64,000 bases of DNA from Excoecaria cochinchinensis (taxonomy: Eukaryota; Streptophyta; Magnoliopsida; Malpighiales; Euphorbiaceae). The position numbers were made by a program, and so were the translations under genes. The stretch lies in NCBI GenBank assembly GCA_947683425.1, contig CANTUQ010000108.1, forward strand, positions 930,001 through 994,000, written 5' to 3'. The notes beneath the pieces are model-generated. The model saw only the letters and a program-made list of their open reading frames with translations. It made no database searches and was not told where the DNA came from. Of the stretch, positions 21,757 to 32,529 are shown in pieces; position 1 is the first letter of the stretch, and every line of letters begins with the position of its first letter.

Positions 21757-22692
21757 GTGGCGACTCCACTGGGGAGTTAGTGTTTGAGACTTCACTCCGA
21801 AAGTGCTTTGGTTAAAATTTATAATTGGGTTTTTGAAACTTAAAATTCTATCTCTTTTCGAAAATTGCATCATATCATTTTAGAGCCTTAGACTTACGCT
21901 AGTTGGTCCCTATCTTACCCCGGTGCGTTCCCGAAGCACGACTCTACTTTCACTCATTGTAGGGAAGTGTTAAGGATAATCACCAGCCCAAGCCTTGTAC
22001 CTTTTGGTATATCAAAATGGGAACCCAATCGGTCGTTATGCTCGTGATGAGCTAGACCCGTTGGCGCGAACCATGCTTGGGTAGCCTAAAGAAAATCACC
22101 CTGACTAAAGCCCATGTAATGGCAAGTAGAAACTTCCACTAGGTGATATGCTCCTTAATACAATGCTTGTGATATGGGCCGTCGCGTGTTAAACAAAATC
22201 AAGCAAGTTAAGTGGTCCTTTATCAAAGGCTTCCATGCCCCGGTGAGCCCACCTTAACTTGATTGGATTGTCCAAACACGTAATGGCCAAAACCCATACG
22301 TCTGCGCATTAGATTAGGAGTGTTATGCTGCCGGCTTTTCGCCGTGCACTTCGCGCGTTCATAGGGTCCCCTGTTGGCCCATGGACTAAGCCCACCTAGG
22401 GAAGAGACCACATTACCCCGTGTGCGGGAGGAATAAGGTTGGAAGGGTCTGTTTGCTTGCATGTGGTTGTGGATGCTGCATCAACACGACCATGCATTCT
22501 TAATGCCATCCATGCATCATGCTAACGAATTGGGTTTTTTCAGCCATCATAGATCCATTTGAGTGGTCCAGAGATCCTAGCGGGAGGTTGGTTAGAAATC
22601 AAGTAGTTGAGCAGTCAAGTCTGGCATCAGCTTCGGGTTCGGATTGGGATAGAAACTCAGATTCTTATTCAGAACAATCCTCCGGATCAGTA
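21757..22692 (+). other. E4 primer site and leader with a predicted 3' splice site
   Basis: TGGCGACTCCACTGGGGA (21758-21775) is the Tat/Ogre-type primer site; Ogre elements are reported to use tRNA-Arg. The 0.9-kb leader is conserved with those of E5, E8 and E10. It holds CTAAC (22522-22526) and TTTTTTCAG ending at 22543, an 18-nt branch-point-to-acceptor distance. If this intron is removed, the ATG at 22519 is lost and gag starts at 22693. Confidence 0.72.
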
Positions 22693-24195
22693 ATGGCAGA
22701 ATTACCGCAAGATTCGGGTGCTGTAACAACACAAGACTTGGACAAAAGGTTCGAAGACTTTGAAAGGAAAATGCTTGCTATGATGGGAAACTTTGTCGCC
22801 CAAATGACACCACACGCTGGACAGGCATCTGGAGCTCCAACTGTTGATCCGGTCGAAACACCTGTTGTGGAGACCACCATACCAACCACTACTGTGCCAC
22901 AGCCAATTACCGAGCCTAGAGTGGCGGCACCAGTTGAGCAACAGAGGGTGAGGATTCCAGACCCGAGGGACGATTTCTTAGGAGAGGAGGAAGATGAGCC
23001 AGTAGCCCCTCAAGCAGTGAGATGCAAAGCTCCTAAGCTAGAAGATGATGTGGTGAGGAAGATGGAGGAAAGAATGGAGGCCATCGCACGAATGGTGTCG
23101 GTCGGAAAGGGGGTCATCCCCGAAGATGTAGACTTGGGTGAGGAGGAGCTGCTGCCTCAGAGATTTAAGATGCCAGATTTACCAAAGTTTGATGGCACGT
23201 CTGATCCTTCAGCCCATCTCAAGCAGTATGCCTTAATCATGAAAGGCACAGGTCTTACCAAGAAGCAAAAGGTGGAGTACTTCTGCCTTAGTTTGACAGG
23301 GTCAGCGGTTGATTGGTACCATGGCTTAGACAGGAGGTCGAAAGAAGATTGGGATCTGCTTACAAGTGAGTTCATGAGGCAGTACGACTGCAGCACCCGC
23401 ATGGAAGTGACGTTGAAAGACCTAGAGCTCCTGCAACAAAAGTCTAGTGAATCTTTCCATGAATACCTTACGCGGTGGAGGAATCGCGTTATGGAAATGA
23501 AGAGGAAGCCCGACACGTCGGATCAAATTAGACTATTTATCAAAAATGCAAGCCCATATTTGAGGGAGGGGCTTAAGATGAAAGGGCTCAAGGATTGGGA
23601 ATCCTTAAAAGACATAGCAATCGAAGCTGAAGCGGAATACTTGGCAAAGAAGGCCAATAATGACAGTTTTGCTCGGAAGAACTTCGGGACCCAAGGGGGA
23701 AATAGGTCTGGTGGCGCCGGAAGCAGCAGTAACAGAGTGGGCAGAACAGCAGAAGTTTCAGCCACTGATGTAAACCAGAGACACTATTCAAATTTGGGAA
23801 AACCTTTATCTTGGGTTCTCGAAAGATTGACAAAAGAGGGAAAACTTCAGCCATTGCCAGCCAGACAAGCTAAGACTTATGGTCAGCCAAATCATAGGGG
23901 GGATCAATACTGTGCTTTCCACCAGCACACCGGTCACCTCACTGACTCCTGCAGAACTTTAAGGGATCGGGTCCAAGATCTCATTGACAGTAAGCAGATC
24001 TCCGACCCTGAAAAGAGGGAAAAGAAGAAGAATACCGGGTATAACGCCGTTCCTCCCCCAGTCTTTATGATAGGATCAAGTTTGCCTGAGTGGTATGTGT
24101 TGAGGGACCTCTACGGCAATGACTACATGGCTATCGTCCGCCCCGAACAGGGAGTCAATAGGGAGAGGCCCCAGGTCAATATGATAGAATGTTAG
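22693..24195 (+). CDS. E4 gag (500 aa)
   Basis: This is the structural protein that packages element RNA in cytoplasmic particles. I chose the Met at 22693 (MAELPQDSGAVTTQDLDKRF) because E5 starts with the matching MAELPRETGAL and the upstream Met lies in the predicted leader intron. Residues about 1-150 are low-complexity and acidic. About 155-320 is the capsid-type domain (LPKFDGTSDPSAHLKQY, GSAVDWYHGL, SFHEYLTRWRNRV). Near residue 415 is CAFHQHTGHLTDSC, a C-x2-H-x4-H-x4-C knuckle, a variant known in Tat-type gags. The frame stops at TAG (24193-24195) and continues without a shift into pol. Confidence 0.9.
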   Translation: MAELPQDSGAVTTQDLDKRFEDFERKMLAMMGNFVAQMTPHAGQASGAPTVDPVETPVVETTIPTTTVPQPITEPRVAAPVEQQRVRIPDPRDDFLGEEEDEPVAPQAVRCKAPKLEDDVVRKMEERMEAIARMVSVGKGVIPEDVDLGEEELLPQRFKMPDLPKFDGTSDPSAHLKQYALIMKGTGLTKKQKVEYFCLSLTGSAVDWYHGLDRRSKEDWDLLTSEFMRQYDCSTRMEVTLKDLELLQQKSSESFHEYLTRWRNRVMEMKRKPDTSDQIRLFIKNASPYLREGLKMKGLKDWESLKDIAIEAEAEYLAKKANNDSFARKNFGTQGGNRSGGAGSSSNRVGRTAEVSATDVNQRHYSNLGKPLSWVLERLTKEGKLQPLPARQAKTYGQPNHRGDQYCAFHQHTGHLTDSCRTLRDRVQDLIDSKQISDPEKREKKKNTGYNAVPPPVFMIGSSLPEWYVLRDLYGNDYMAIVRPEQGVNRERPQVNMIEC

Positions 24196-24270
24196 GACAC
24201 GACCAGTGAAAGTGAGATTGAAGAAGCCTATGGGCCAGAGGGTCTGTGGAGTTCTGGGGGTGAAGAAGAA

Positions 24271-27200
24271 GTGCAAGAAGTGCAGGCTGTCACCCGCAGC
24301 GGAAGAGTGGTGCCGGAAATTGAGAGGCAACAGGACCCAATGCCTCCGACGGTGGAGCAAGAAACGGAAGAGAATCAGGTCCTAAAGCAATTAAAGAAGA
24401 CGCCGGCCCAGATATCGGTGTGGGACCTATTGAGGCAATCCCCGAGCCATAGGCAGAAGTTGGTTGAAGCCTTGTGTGAATCGACAGTCGCCACCACTAT
24501 CTCACCCTCCGAGTTATTGGGCATTGTGAAAGGGGGATCTGAAGAAAATATAGTTTACACTGATGCCGACTTGCCGATCGAGGGTCGTAGTCACAATCGC
24601 CCCCTGTATATCCGAGCTCAGATCAATGGTAAACACACGGCCTGTGTCATGGTGGATGATGGCTCCTCCATTAATGTGTGCCCGCTAGTGGCGTTACCTT
24701 CACTAGGATTGAATGAGAGCATGTTGAGTGAATCCGATCTGACCATCACCGCTTATGACAACTCGAGAAGGCAAGCTTCTGGGACTTTTAAGGCACAAGT
24801 CAAGACCGGGCCAGTTGAGATAGAGGCTGAGTTTGTTGTCCTGCCGATACCGGCTAACTTCGCAGTGCTATTGGGAAGGCCTTGGTTTCACAAGTTAGGA
24901 GGGGTTCCATCTACGCTCCATCAAATGATCAAGATCCCCCATGAAGGCCAGATCGTTACTATTAAAGCGGCTAGTGGCAATCAAGTGTCGGTGTTAGGGA
25001 TTTCCAATCAACCCTTCAGCGGGTTTCACGTGGCTATGGTGAATGAGGAAGACGGGACAGTGGTAAGTCCCCAAGTTGTCAATATGATGAAGAAGATGAG
25101 CTTTCTCCCCGGGGCTGGTTTGGGTAAGAGCTCACAAGGGATTCAAGAGCCTGTCGCCACAAGGGGGCAAAAGGATAGGAAAGGTTTGGGCTACGTCACT
25201 GATGCCAAGAAGAACAAGCCTACAAAGAAGCCTGCGGAAGTGCCGCACATTTTAGAAAGTTTTGTACCAGCTGCATCGGCATGCGCCTACTGTGGGGAGG
25301 CAGAGCCCCAGTGGATTAGTGGCGAAATTACCCCCGGCTTTGAAATCTTCAATGATGTGTTTGACTGGTCCGAGGGAATAGTCAAGGCAGTGGAAGCCTT
25401 CTGGGATGAGGAAATCTTCAATCAGAGTCTAGCATGGGATCGAGAGGTTCCCGAGGAGATTGTCACTGAAAGTCTGCTGGCCACCCGAGTGAAGGGCAAG
25501 GAGAAAGTAGAAGATGAAGAGGCGGCACCAGAGTTGGGAAGTTTGAAGATCGTCGACGACGAGGGGCCATCGACCTCAGAGCCAGCACCAGTGGGAGATG
25601 ATAATGATAGCTTTGCTGATGTACTTTTTATTCCCGAACTATTTGACAATTCTGTCTGTAATTCTGAGTACTTTAATAATATGAATGACTTTGCTTACTT
25701 GTGCGATGTTTCTCATGATTTCATTATGCATGATCACGAGCATGAATCATTTATATTTGACATTAACTCAACCAATACCACCACATTTAATCTCGGGACT
25801 TTGGAAAATCCAAAGGAAATCTTGATAGCATCCGATGTAACTCTTGAGGAAAGGATAAAATTTGAGAGAATTTTGAAAAAATATGAAAGAGTTTTCGCCT
25901 GGACCTATGAGGATATGCCAGGGATTGATCGGGCAGTGGCTGAACACATCATTCCGACCTACCCAGAGTGCAAGCCGGTCAAGCAGAAGCTCAGAAGGCT
26001 GAGACCAGAATGGGCAGCAAAGGTAAAGGAAGAAGTGCACAAGCAGATCGAAGCCAAGTTTCTGGTAGAGGTCCAGTATCCAACATGGTTAGCTAACGTT
26101 GTCCCCGTAGCCAAGAAGGATGGGAAAGTCCGAGTGTGCGTTGACTACCGAGACCTGAATAAAGCCTGCCCGAAGGATGACTTTCCCCTGCCTCATATTG
26201 ATGTACTGGTGGATAGCGCAGCCGCCTGTATGATGTACAGTTTTGTGGATGGGTACGCGGGGTACAACCAAATCCTTAACAGAATTGTGGATAGAATCAA
26301 GACAGCTTTCATCACAGAATGGGGAACGTTCGCCTACCGAGTAATGCCTTTTGGGTTGAAGAATGCCGGAGCGACGTACCAAAGGATGGCTACTAAGATC
26401 CTGGATGACTTGATCCACAAGGAGGTCGAAGTGTATGTCGATGATATGATGATCAAGTCGACTACTCGGGAAGGGCACTTCGAGGCCTTAGAGAAGTTCT
26501 TTAAGAGGATTGATAAGTATAACCTTCGCCTTAATCCTAAGAAGTGCATTTTCGGAGTTACCTCGGGTAAGCTGCTAGGCCATGTGGTAAGCCAAAGGGG
26601 AATAGAAGTGGATCCTGATAAAATCAAGGCAATCAGAGAAATGCCAGCGCCCCAAAAGGAAAAGGAAGTTCGGAGTTTTCTGGGCAAATTGCAATACATC
26701 AGTAGGTTCATTTCCAAGCTCGCTTCAGTGTGCGAACCAATTTTTAAGCTCCTCAGGAAGAATCAGCCAGTCAGGTGGAACGACGACTGCCAAAAGGCTT
26801 TTGATGTCATTAAGGATTACCTCCAGAATCCCCCAGTGCTACGACCGCCACGGCCTGTTAAACCTTTGATTCTCTACCTAGCAATAGAGGAAAGTTCTGT
26901 AGGAGCCATGATGGCCCAAGAGGATGAATTCGGGGTCGAATTTGCGGTTTACTACCTCAGCAAGAAATTCCTCCCTTATGAAGCCAAGTACGTCGAAGTG
27001 GAGAAGATTTGTCTGGCCGTGATCTGGGCGTCAAAGAAACTTAGACACTACTTCCACTCTTATAAAGTGCAGGCAGTCGCCAAACAGAACCCTCTCCGTT
27101 ACCTTCAGGAAGCACCCTCATTGTTAGGGAAAATGGGAAGATGGTTGATATTGCTACAAGAATTTGACGTGGAATACATTACTAGAAAGACCATTAAAGG

Positions 27201-29034
27201 TCGAGCAGTGGCCGAGTTTCTTGCTGACCATCCAATTGAAGGAGACCAGCTATCGTGTGAATTCCCCGACGAGCATGTGTTAGCCATCACCGTGCAGAAG
27301 TGGCAGATGTATTTCGATGGGGCAGTAAATAACAAGGGAGCCGGAACAGGAGTAATTCTAGTAACCCCAGATGGTGAGAAGCTCCCCTTAGCCAAGAAAC
27401 TGAGGTACAGAGCCACCAATAACGAAGCAGAGTATGAAGCCTGCATCTTCGGGTTAGAGGCGCTCTCAGCCGTGGGGGCAAAAGTAGTAGAGGTCTTCGG
27501 GGACTCATCTTTAGTAATCCACCAAGTCAGGGGTGAATGGGCCATCAAGGAAGAGCGGCTGTTGCCATATGCAAAGTGCTTGAAAGAACTTAGTGGCCGG
27601 TTTGAAATTTGCACTTTTAACTACGTGCCCCGAGATGAGAACCAATTGGCAGACGCCCTAGCTACCTTAGTATCCATGTGGGATAACCCGGAAGGAATAG
27701 TTATGAAGCCTGTGCTCATTTCCAGTTCGAGCAAGCCATACTTTGAGACCGAACAAGTCGGGGATGTTGAAACCACTGATGGAAAGCCATGGTACTATGA
27801 TGTCCTGAATTATTTGGAGAGGTCAATATTCCCGGAAGAGGCCACTGAAAAAGACCAAAGGCTAATCCGCAAACTGTCCACTCAATTCATCAGTGTATAT
27901 GGGGTGTTGTACAAGAGGCAAGCCGATGGCATGCAACTCAGATGTTTAGATGAAAAAGAGGCCAAAAGGGTTATGGAGGAAACCCATGCAGGGGTCTGTG
28001 GGGCCCATATGAATGGTCTGGCCCTAGCAAAGAAAATAATGCGGCAAGGTTTCTTCTGGCTAACAATGGATACAGATTGCTCTAAGTATGTGAAAGAGTG
28101 CCAATTGTGCCAACAATATGCCAATTTGAGACACCTGCCCGTGTCGGAATTGTGCAACCTGACGTCTCCGTGGCCATTTGCCGCATGGGGGATTGACATA
28201 ATAGGAGAGATACACCCGACAGCCTCTAACGGGCACAGATTCATTGTGGTCGCCATTGATTACTTTACCAAGTGGGTTGAAGCTGAATCCTTCAAGAAAT
28301 TAGGCGCCCGGGAAATGGCCAGGTTCATCGAGCGACACTTGATCTGTAGGTACGGTCTCCCTCATCACATCGTGTCGGATAATGGGGTACAATTCCAAGC
28401 TGAGACTAAACAGATGCTCAAGAAATACGCCGTCCAGCACCACAAGTCCTCTCCATACCGACCGCAGGCCAACGGGGCAGTCGAGGCAGCTAATAAAAAC
28501 ATCAAGAAGATATTGGCTAAGATGGTGCAGACCTATAAAGACTGGGCCGAGAAATTGCCATTTGCACTATGGGGCTACAGGACCACTGCCAGAACTTCTA
28601 CAGGGGTTACACCTTTCTCTTTGGTTTATGGGACGGAAGCAGTCCTACCAGTAGAAATAGAACTCCAATCATTGAGGGTGATGACAGAAACTCAGCTACC
28701 AGAAGCCGAATGGGCCCAGCAGCGGCTATTACAGTTGAACCTATTGGACGAAGATAGGATGCGGGCATACTACCACAACCAGATCTACCAGAAAAGGCTA
28801 GCCCGCTCGTTTGGGAAGAAAGTAAGAAAGCACCCATTGAAGGAAGGAGACCTAGTCTTCAAGCAAATGAGGCCAGGGGTTCCGGATTTTCGAGGCAAGT
28901 TCAGACCAACTTGGGAAGGACCTTTCGTTCTGAAGAAGCTTTTGTCTAAAGGAGCTGCGATCCTGACAGATAGTGATGGGAATGAATTCAGGGAGCCGGT
29001 CAACGTCGACAGATTGAAAAGATTCCACGGCTGA
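24271..29034 (+). CDS. E4 pol: protease, RT, two RNase H domains, integrase (1587 aa)
   Basis: The frame is open from 24196, right after the gag amber codon; the first Met is at 24271. The protease loop is VMVDDGSSINVCP (about residue 127), with VLLGRPWFHKLG after it. RT spans about 600-860 with CVDYRDLNKACPKDDFPLP, MPFGLKNAGATYQRM and YVDDMMIKS (about 720). The first RNase H (about 865-960) is followed by a second, archaeal-type RNase H (about 1010-1137: MYFDGA, NNEAEYEA, VFGDSSLV, DENQLADALA), a hallmark of Tat. Integrase has its H-H-C-C region (THAGVCGAH, CQLCQQ) and catalytic WGIDIIGE, VSDNGVQF and NGAVEAANK. No chromodomain follows. All catalytic residues I can place are present. Confidence 0.93.
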   Translation: MQEVQAVTRSGRVVPEIERQQDPMPPTVEQETEENQVLKQLKKTPAQISVWDLLRQSPSHRQKLVEALCESTVATTISPSELLGIVKGGSEENIVYTDADLPIEGRSHNRPLYIRAQINGKHTACVMVDDGSSINVCPLVALPSLGLNESMLSESDLTITAYDNSRRQASGTFKAQVKTGPVEIEAEFVVLPIPANFAVLLGRPWFHKLGGVPSTLHQMIKIPHEGQIVTIKAASGNQVSVLGISNQPFSGFHVAMVNEEDGTVVSPQVVNMMKKMSFLPGAGLGKSSQGIQEPVATRGQKDRKGLGYVTDAKKNKPTKKPAEVPHILESFVPAASACAYCGEAEPQWISGEITPGFEIFNDVFDWSEGIVKAVEAFWDEEIFNQSLAWDREVPEEIVTESLLATRVKGKEKVEDEEAAPELGSLKIVDDEGPSTSEPAPVGDDNDSFADVLFIPELFDNSVCNSEYFNNMNDFAYLCDVSHDFIMHDHEHESFIFDINSTNTTTFNLGTLENPKEILIASDVTLEERIKFERILKKYERVFAWTYEDMPGIDRAVAEHIIPTYPECKPVKQKLRRLRPEWAAKVKEEVHKQIEAKFLVEVQYPTWLANVVPVAKKDGKVRVCVDYRDLNKACPKDDFPLPHIDVLVDSAAACMMYSFVDGYAGYNQILNRIVDRIKTAFITEWGTFAYRVMPFGLKNAGATYQRMATKILDDLIHKEVEVYVDDMMIKSTTREGHFEALEKFFKRIDKYNLRLNPKKCIFGVTSGKLLGHVVSQRGIEVDPDKIKAIREMPAPQKEKEVRSFLGKLQYISRFISKLASVCEPIFKLLRKNQPVRWNDDCQKAFDVIKDYLQNPPVLRPPRPVKPLILYLAIEESSVGAMMAQEDEFGVEFAVYYLSKKFLPYEAKYVEVEKICLAVIWASKKLRHYFHSYKVQAVAKQNPLRYLQEAPSLLGKMGRWLILLQEFDVEYITRKTIKGRAVAEFLADHPIEGDQLSCEFPDEHVLAITVQKWQMYFDGAVNNKGAGTGVILVTPDGEKLPLAKKLRYRATNNEAEYEACIFGLEALSAVGAKVVEVFGDSSLVIHQVRGEWAIKEERLLPYAKCLKELSGRFEICTFNYVPRDENQLADALATLVSMWDNPEGIVMKPVLISSSSKPYFETEQVGDVETTDGKPWYYDVLNYLERSIFPEEATEKDQRLIRKLSTQFISVYGVLYKRQADGMQLRCLDEKEAKRVMEETHAGVCGAHMNGLALAKKIMRQGFFWLTMDTDCSKYVKECQLCQQYANLRHLPVSELCNLTSPWPFAAWGIDIIGEIHPTASNGHRFIVVAIDYFTKWVEAESFKKLGAREMARFIERHLICRYGLPHHIVSDNGVQFQAETKQMLKKYAVQHHKSSPYRPQANGAVEAANKNIKKILAKMVQTYKDWAEKLPFALWGYRTTARTSTGVTPFSLVYGTEAVLPVEIELQSLRVMTETQLPEAEWAQQRLLQLNLLDEDRMRAYYHNQIYQKRLARSFGKKVRKHPLKEGDLVFKQMRPGVPDFRGKFRPTWEGPFVLKKLLSKGAAILTDSDGNEFREPVNVDRLKRFHG

Positions 29035-29944
29035 ACACAAAAAAAAAAAAAAAAAAAAAAAAAGAGAGAGAAAAATGTTCAATCAAGAAAACCCGAGAGG
29101 GCTGATTGATAACAGGAGTTGTGATGCTTTTGAGATCTATCTCGAGATTAGATGTGGTCTGGTATCTTGGGGCCTAATGTCAAATGATGATCATGTGTAA
29201 TGAAATCGCACGAGAAACGTGCACATGTATGCAATTATGCACTCAGAGAAGTTCTTTTATCCAATGAAGGTCCATAGTTCTTTTTAGACGAGTAATATGT
29301 CACTGCTGTCACTTCCCATTCGAATGAGCACAATTTATCCGTGCAACCGACAGAAATTTAAAAAAATAAAAAAATAAAAATAAAATAATAAAAAAAAAAA
29401 GGGGCCGTTAGAGATGAAAACCGTGACTGGCGCTCTAAGCAAAAGTTAGGCCAAAGGGCAGGGTGAAAACCTGGCAACAGGCAGTCTGCCCTACAAAAAA
29501 TGAAATAAATAAAAGCCGCTGGATTGGTTTGGGTCCATTCCAGGCAAAAAATAAGGCACAGGGTTATGTGAAAATCCGACAAGGACGCATTCCCCGCTAA
29601 GAAAAGCTAGTGTGAAAATCCACAAGGGACGCACTACCTTCAAGACAATGACGCTTGGAGTGATAAGGCGGCATTACCTTGGGCAACCCCTTTCAAGCAA
29701 AGACACACACCAGGCAAACCTCCCTGAAAAATTATGAGTCAGAGCCCCTGAATCAGGACAGCGCCCTCCGGCACTTGGGGGCATAATCGACCAGACGAAG
29801 CCACGAGTCGTTTCAACGAGAGCTATCGCACCTCGACTACTGGGCCACTCAGATAAACGGTGTCACCTGCATTCCGCATGACATATGCATATGCACGTGC
29901 ATAACTTACCTTTGCATACAAATCTCTTTTGTTTTCGCAGGAAA
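29035..29944 (+). other. E4 3' noncoding region
   Basis: A-rich tracts (29039-29062 and 29358-29400) are followed by a block (29400-29760) conserved in E5 (47365-47650) and partly in E3. The block includes an AGGGCAG/CTGCCCT inverted repeat (29456-29492) and repeated TGTGAAAATCC motifs. No gene is seen. Confidence 0.7.
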
Positions 29945-30600
29945 GTCTGGCGCCTTCACACACCGACAAGCTGGTGTTTATCAGTCGCTCAGCCGTGGTT
30001 TCACACACCGACAAGCTGGTGTTCTATCAATCACGTTCTCCAAAGTCTGGCGCCTTCACACACCGACAAGCTGGTGTTTATCAGTCGCTCAGCCGTGGTT
30101 TCACACACCGACAAGCTGGTGTTCTATCAATCACGTTCTCCAAAGTCTGGCGCCTTCACACACCGACAAGCTGGTGTTTATCAGTCGCTCAGCCGTGGTT
30201 TCACACACCGACAAGCTGGTGTTCTATCAATCACGTTCTCCAAAGTCTGGCGCCTTCACACACCGACAAGCTGGTGTTTATCAGTCGCTCAGCCGTGGTT
30301 TCACACACCGACAAGCTGGTGTTCTATCAATCACGTTCTCCAAAGTCTGGCGCCTTCACACACCGACAAGCTGGTGTTTATCAGTCGCTCAGCCGTGGTT
30401 TCACACACCGACAAGCTGGTGTTCTATCAATCACGTTCTCCAAAGTCTGGCGCCTTCACACACCGACAAGCTGGTGTTTATCAGTCGCTCAGCCGTGGTT
30501 TCACACACCGACAAGCTGGTGTTCTATCAATCGCGTTCTACAAAGTCTGGCGCCTTCACACACCGACAAGCTGGTGTTTATCAGTCGCTCAGCCATTGGT
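29945..30600 (+). repeat. E4 100-bp tandem array
   Basis: Six full units of exactly 100 bp start at 29945 and every 100 bp after it, plus a partial seventh. Units 1-5 look identical; the sixth carries two changes. Each unit holds two copies of TTCACACACCGACAAGCTGG spaced 45 and 55 bp apart, so it is a dimer. All three forward frames are open, which creates long artefactual open frames. Confidence 0.95.
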
Positions 30601-30762
30601 CTCACGTCGACAAGCTGACGTTCCTCAATCATGTGACCGGAGTAGTCCTATGATGCCGACCAGCTGGCAAAATCAAGTTTCGGAAAGCGACCGCCTCAGG
30701 TACGCATCTCTTCCCTTCTTTTCTGAATTTTGGTTCACTTAGGCGCCTGCGTTCTAAGTTCC

Positions 30763-30779
30763 CCAAAATTGGGGGCAAC
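30763..30779 (+). other. E4 polypurine tract
   Basis: CCAAAATTGGGGGCAAC directly precedes the 3' LTR and is the same in E5. Confidence 0.8.
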
Positions 30780-32468
30780 TGTAGACACCGGGTCCCGAGG
30801 CGGTCCAAGATCGGAATTACCCGATGATGAAACAAAAGACCGACTTTCGGCAAGAAAAGTGAGAATCGACCGTTCCCTTGTCAAGATTGTGTTTTTTCGA
30901 AAAATAATTTTAAAATATATATTTTAGGGATTAAAATTTAAAATAGGAAAAAATATTAATATTGTGCCAAAATTCAAAATTAAAAATAAAAAAAAAAAAA
31001 AAATAATAATAATTTTATCGCGGGTGCCACTGCGGCAGCGCGGGGGCCGCCTGCGCGGCAGGCTGCCCCAGCGCGCAGGGGCGCCTGCGAGGCAGGCCGC
31101 CCGGCGCGCAGGGGCGCCTGCGCGCGAGGCGGGGCGCTCCGCGCGCCCCCCCTGCGCGCAGGGGCGGGCGCTCCGCGCGACCCCCCTGCGCGCAGGGGCC
31201 GGCGCTCCGCGCGACCCCCCTGCGCGCGAGGCGGGGCGCTCCGTGCGCCCCCCCCCCTGCGCGCGAGGCGGGGCGCTCCGTGCGCCCCCCCCCCTGCGCG
31301 CAGGGGCGGGCGCTCCGCGCGACCCCCCTGCGCGCGAGGCGGGGCGCTCCGCGCGCCCCCCCCCCTGCGCGCAGGGGCGGGCGCTCCGCGCGACCCCCCC
31401 TGCGCGCGAGGCCTGCTGCCTCGCGCGCCCCCCCCCCCTGCGCGCGAGGCAGCTGCCTCGCGCGACCTGCCTGCGCGAGGCAGGCTGCGCGCAGCAGCCT
31501 GCCGCGCGCGGTGCCAGGGCACCACGCGATGGCTGCCGCGCGCCCTTTGGCTCCTCCGCGCGACCTGTTTTTTCCTGTCCGTTTTTTTCGCCGTTTTCAG
31601 TCTGATTTTCTTCAGTCTGACATTTCCGTTGTTTCACCATTTTATGTTAATTTTGATTAACTAAAAATAAAAGATTTCTTGTCCCTTACCATTTTGGACC
31701 AAGGCAAAAATTAAATGGGGTTTTTCCCCTCATTTTGACGGGCGAGATTAATTGAAGGAATTCTTTAGCTTTTCCTCTCAAGTTTTTTGGCACTCTCCAG
31801 GAAGCTTTTTATTTCTCAAAAATTTCTTCAAAAATCTTTAAGCCTTCTTCTCAAATTCTAGTTTTTGCTACTACAAAACATTTAATCTCGGGTTGATTTG
31901 AGCAAGAAAAATTAATTTTCTTTGTTCCTTCATCCCACAAAAAAATATTTTTCTCAAGATAATTTGTTTAGAACACAGATTTTATATTTATTTCAAATAT
32001 TATTATCATCAAAAAAAATATTCGACAAGGAAATCGATCGAGACATCCTATTTCCAATCTCAAAAATTCTGAGGGTAAACATCCTTGAACTCGTCCTCAT
32101 TTATTTTTTTTGAATGTTATTTATTGTTGTTAATATTAGTTTTGTTGCTATTATCATATTTATTCATGGTTAATAATTTCTATTTTTGCTACTGTTGACA
32201 CCCCTAGCCTTGCTTTTGGTCCAACTCCTCTATGTGGATTTAATTTGATTTTATGGTTTAATTTTTACTTGTTTGCCGTTGGTCACCAATCCCCATTTAT
32301 ATTATCATTTCTCTTGCTATTTAATATTATTCTCATGTAGCAAATATTGCCATTATCACTATTACTATCACTATTTGATCCATCCATTGCTTTTTATTAT
32401 TTTTATCATTATTATTATTATAGGTTGCTGCCATATTCATTGTGCTACCATCATTGCCATTATTATTA

Positions 32469-32529
<61 letters not shown>

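Noticed and set aside
29945..30600. CRISPR-like regular direct repeats
   Set aside because: Units are contiguous, with no unique spacers, inside a plant retrotransposon.
29885..30742. A 285-residue open frame with repeats
   Set aside because: It lies across the 100-bp noncoding array, and two other frames are equally open. No start context or conservation in sister elements.
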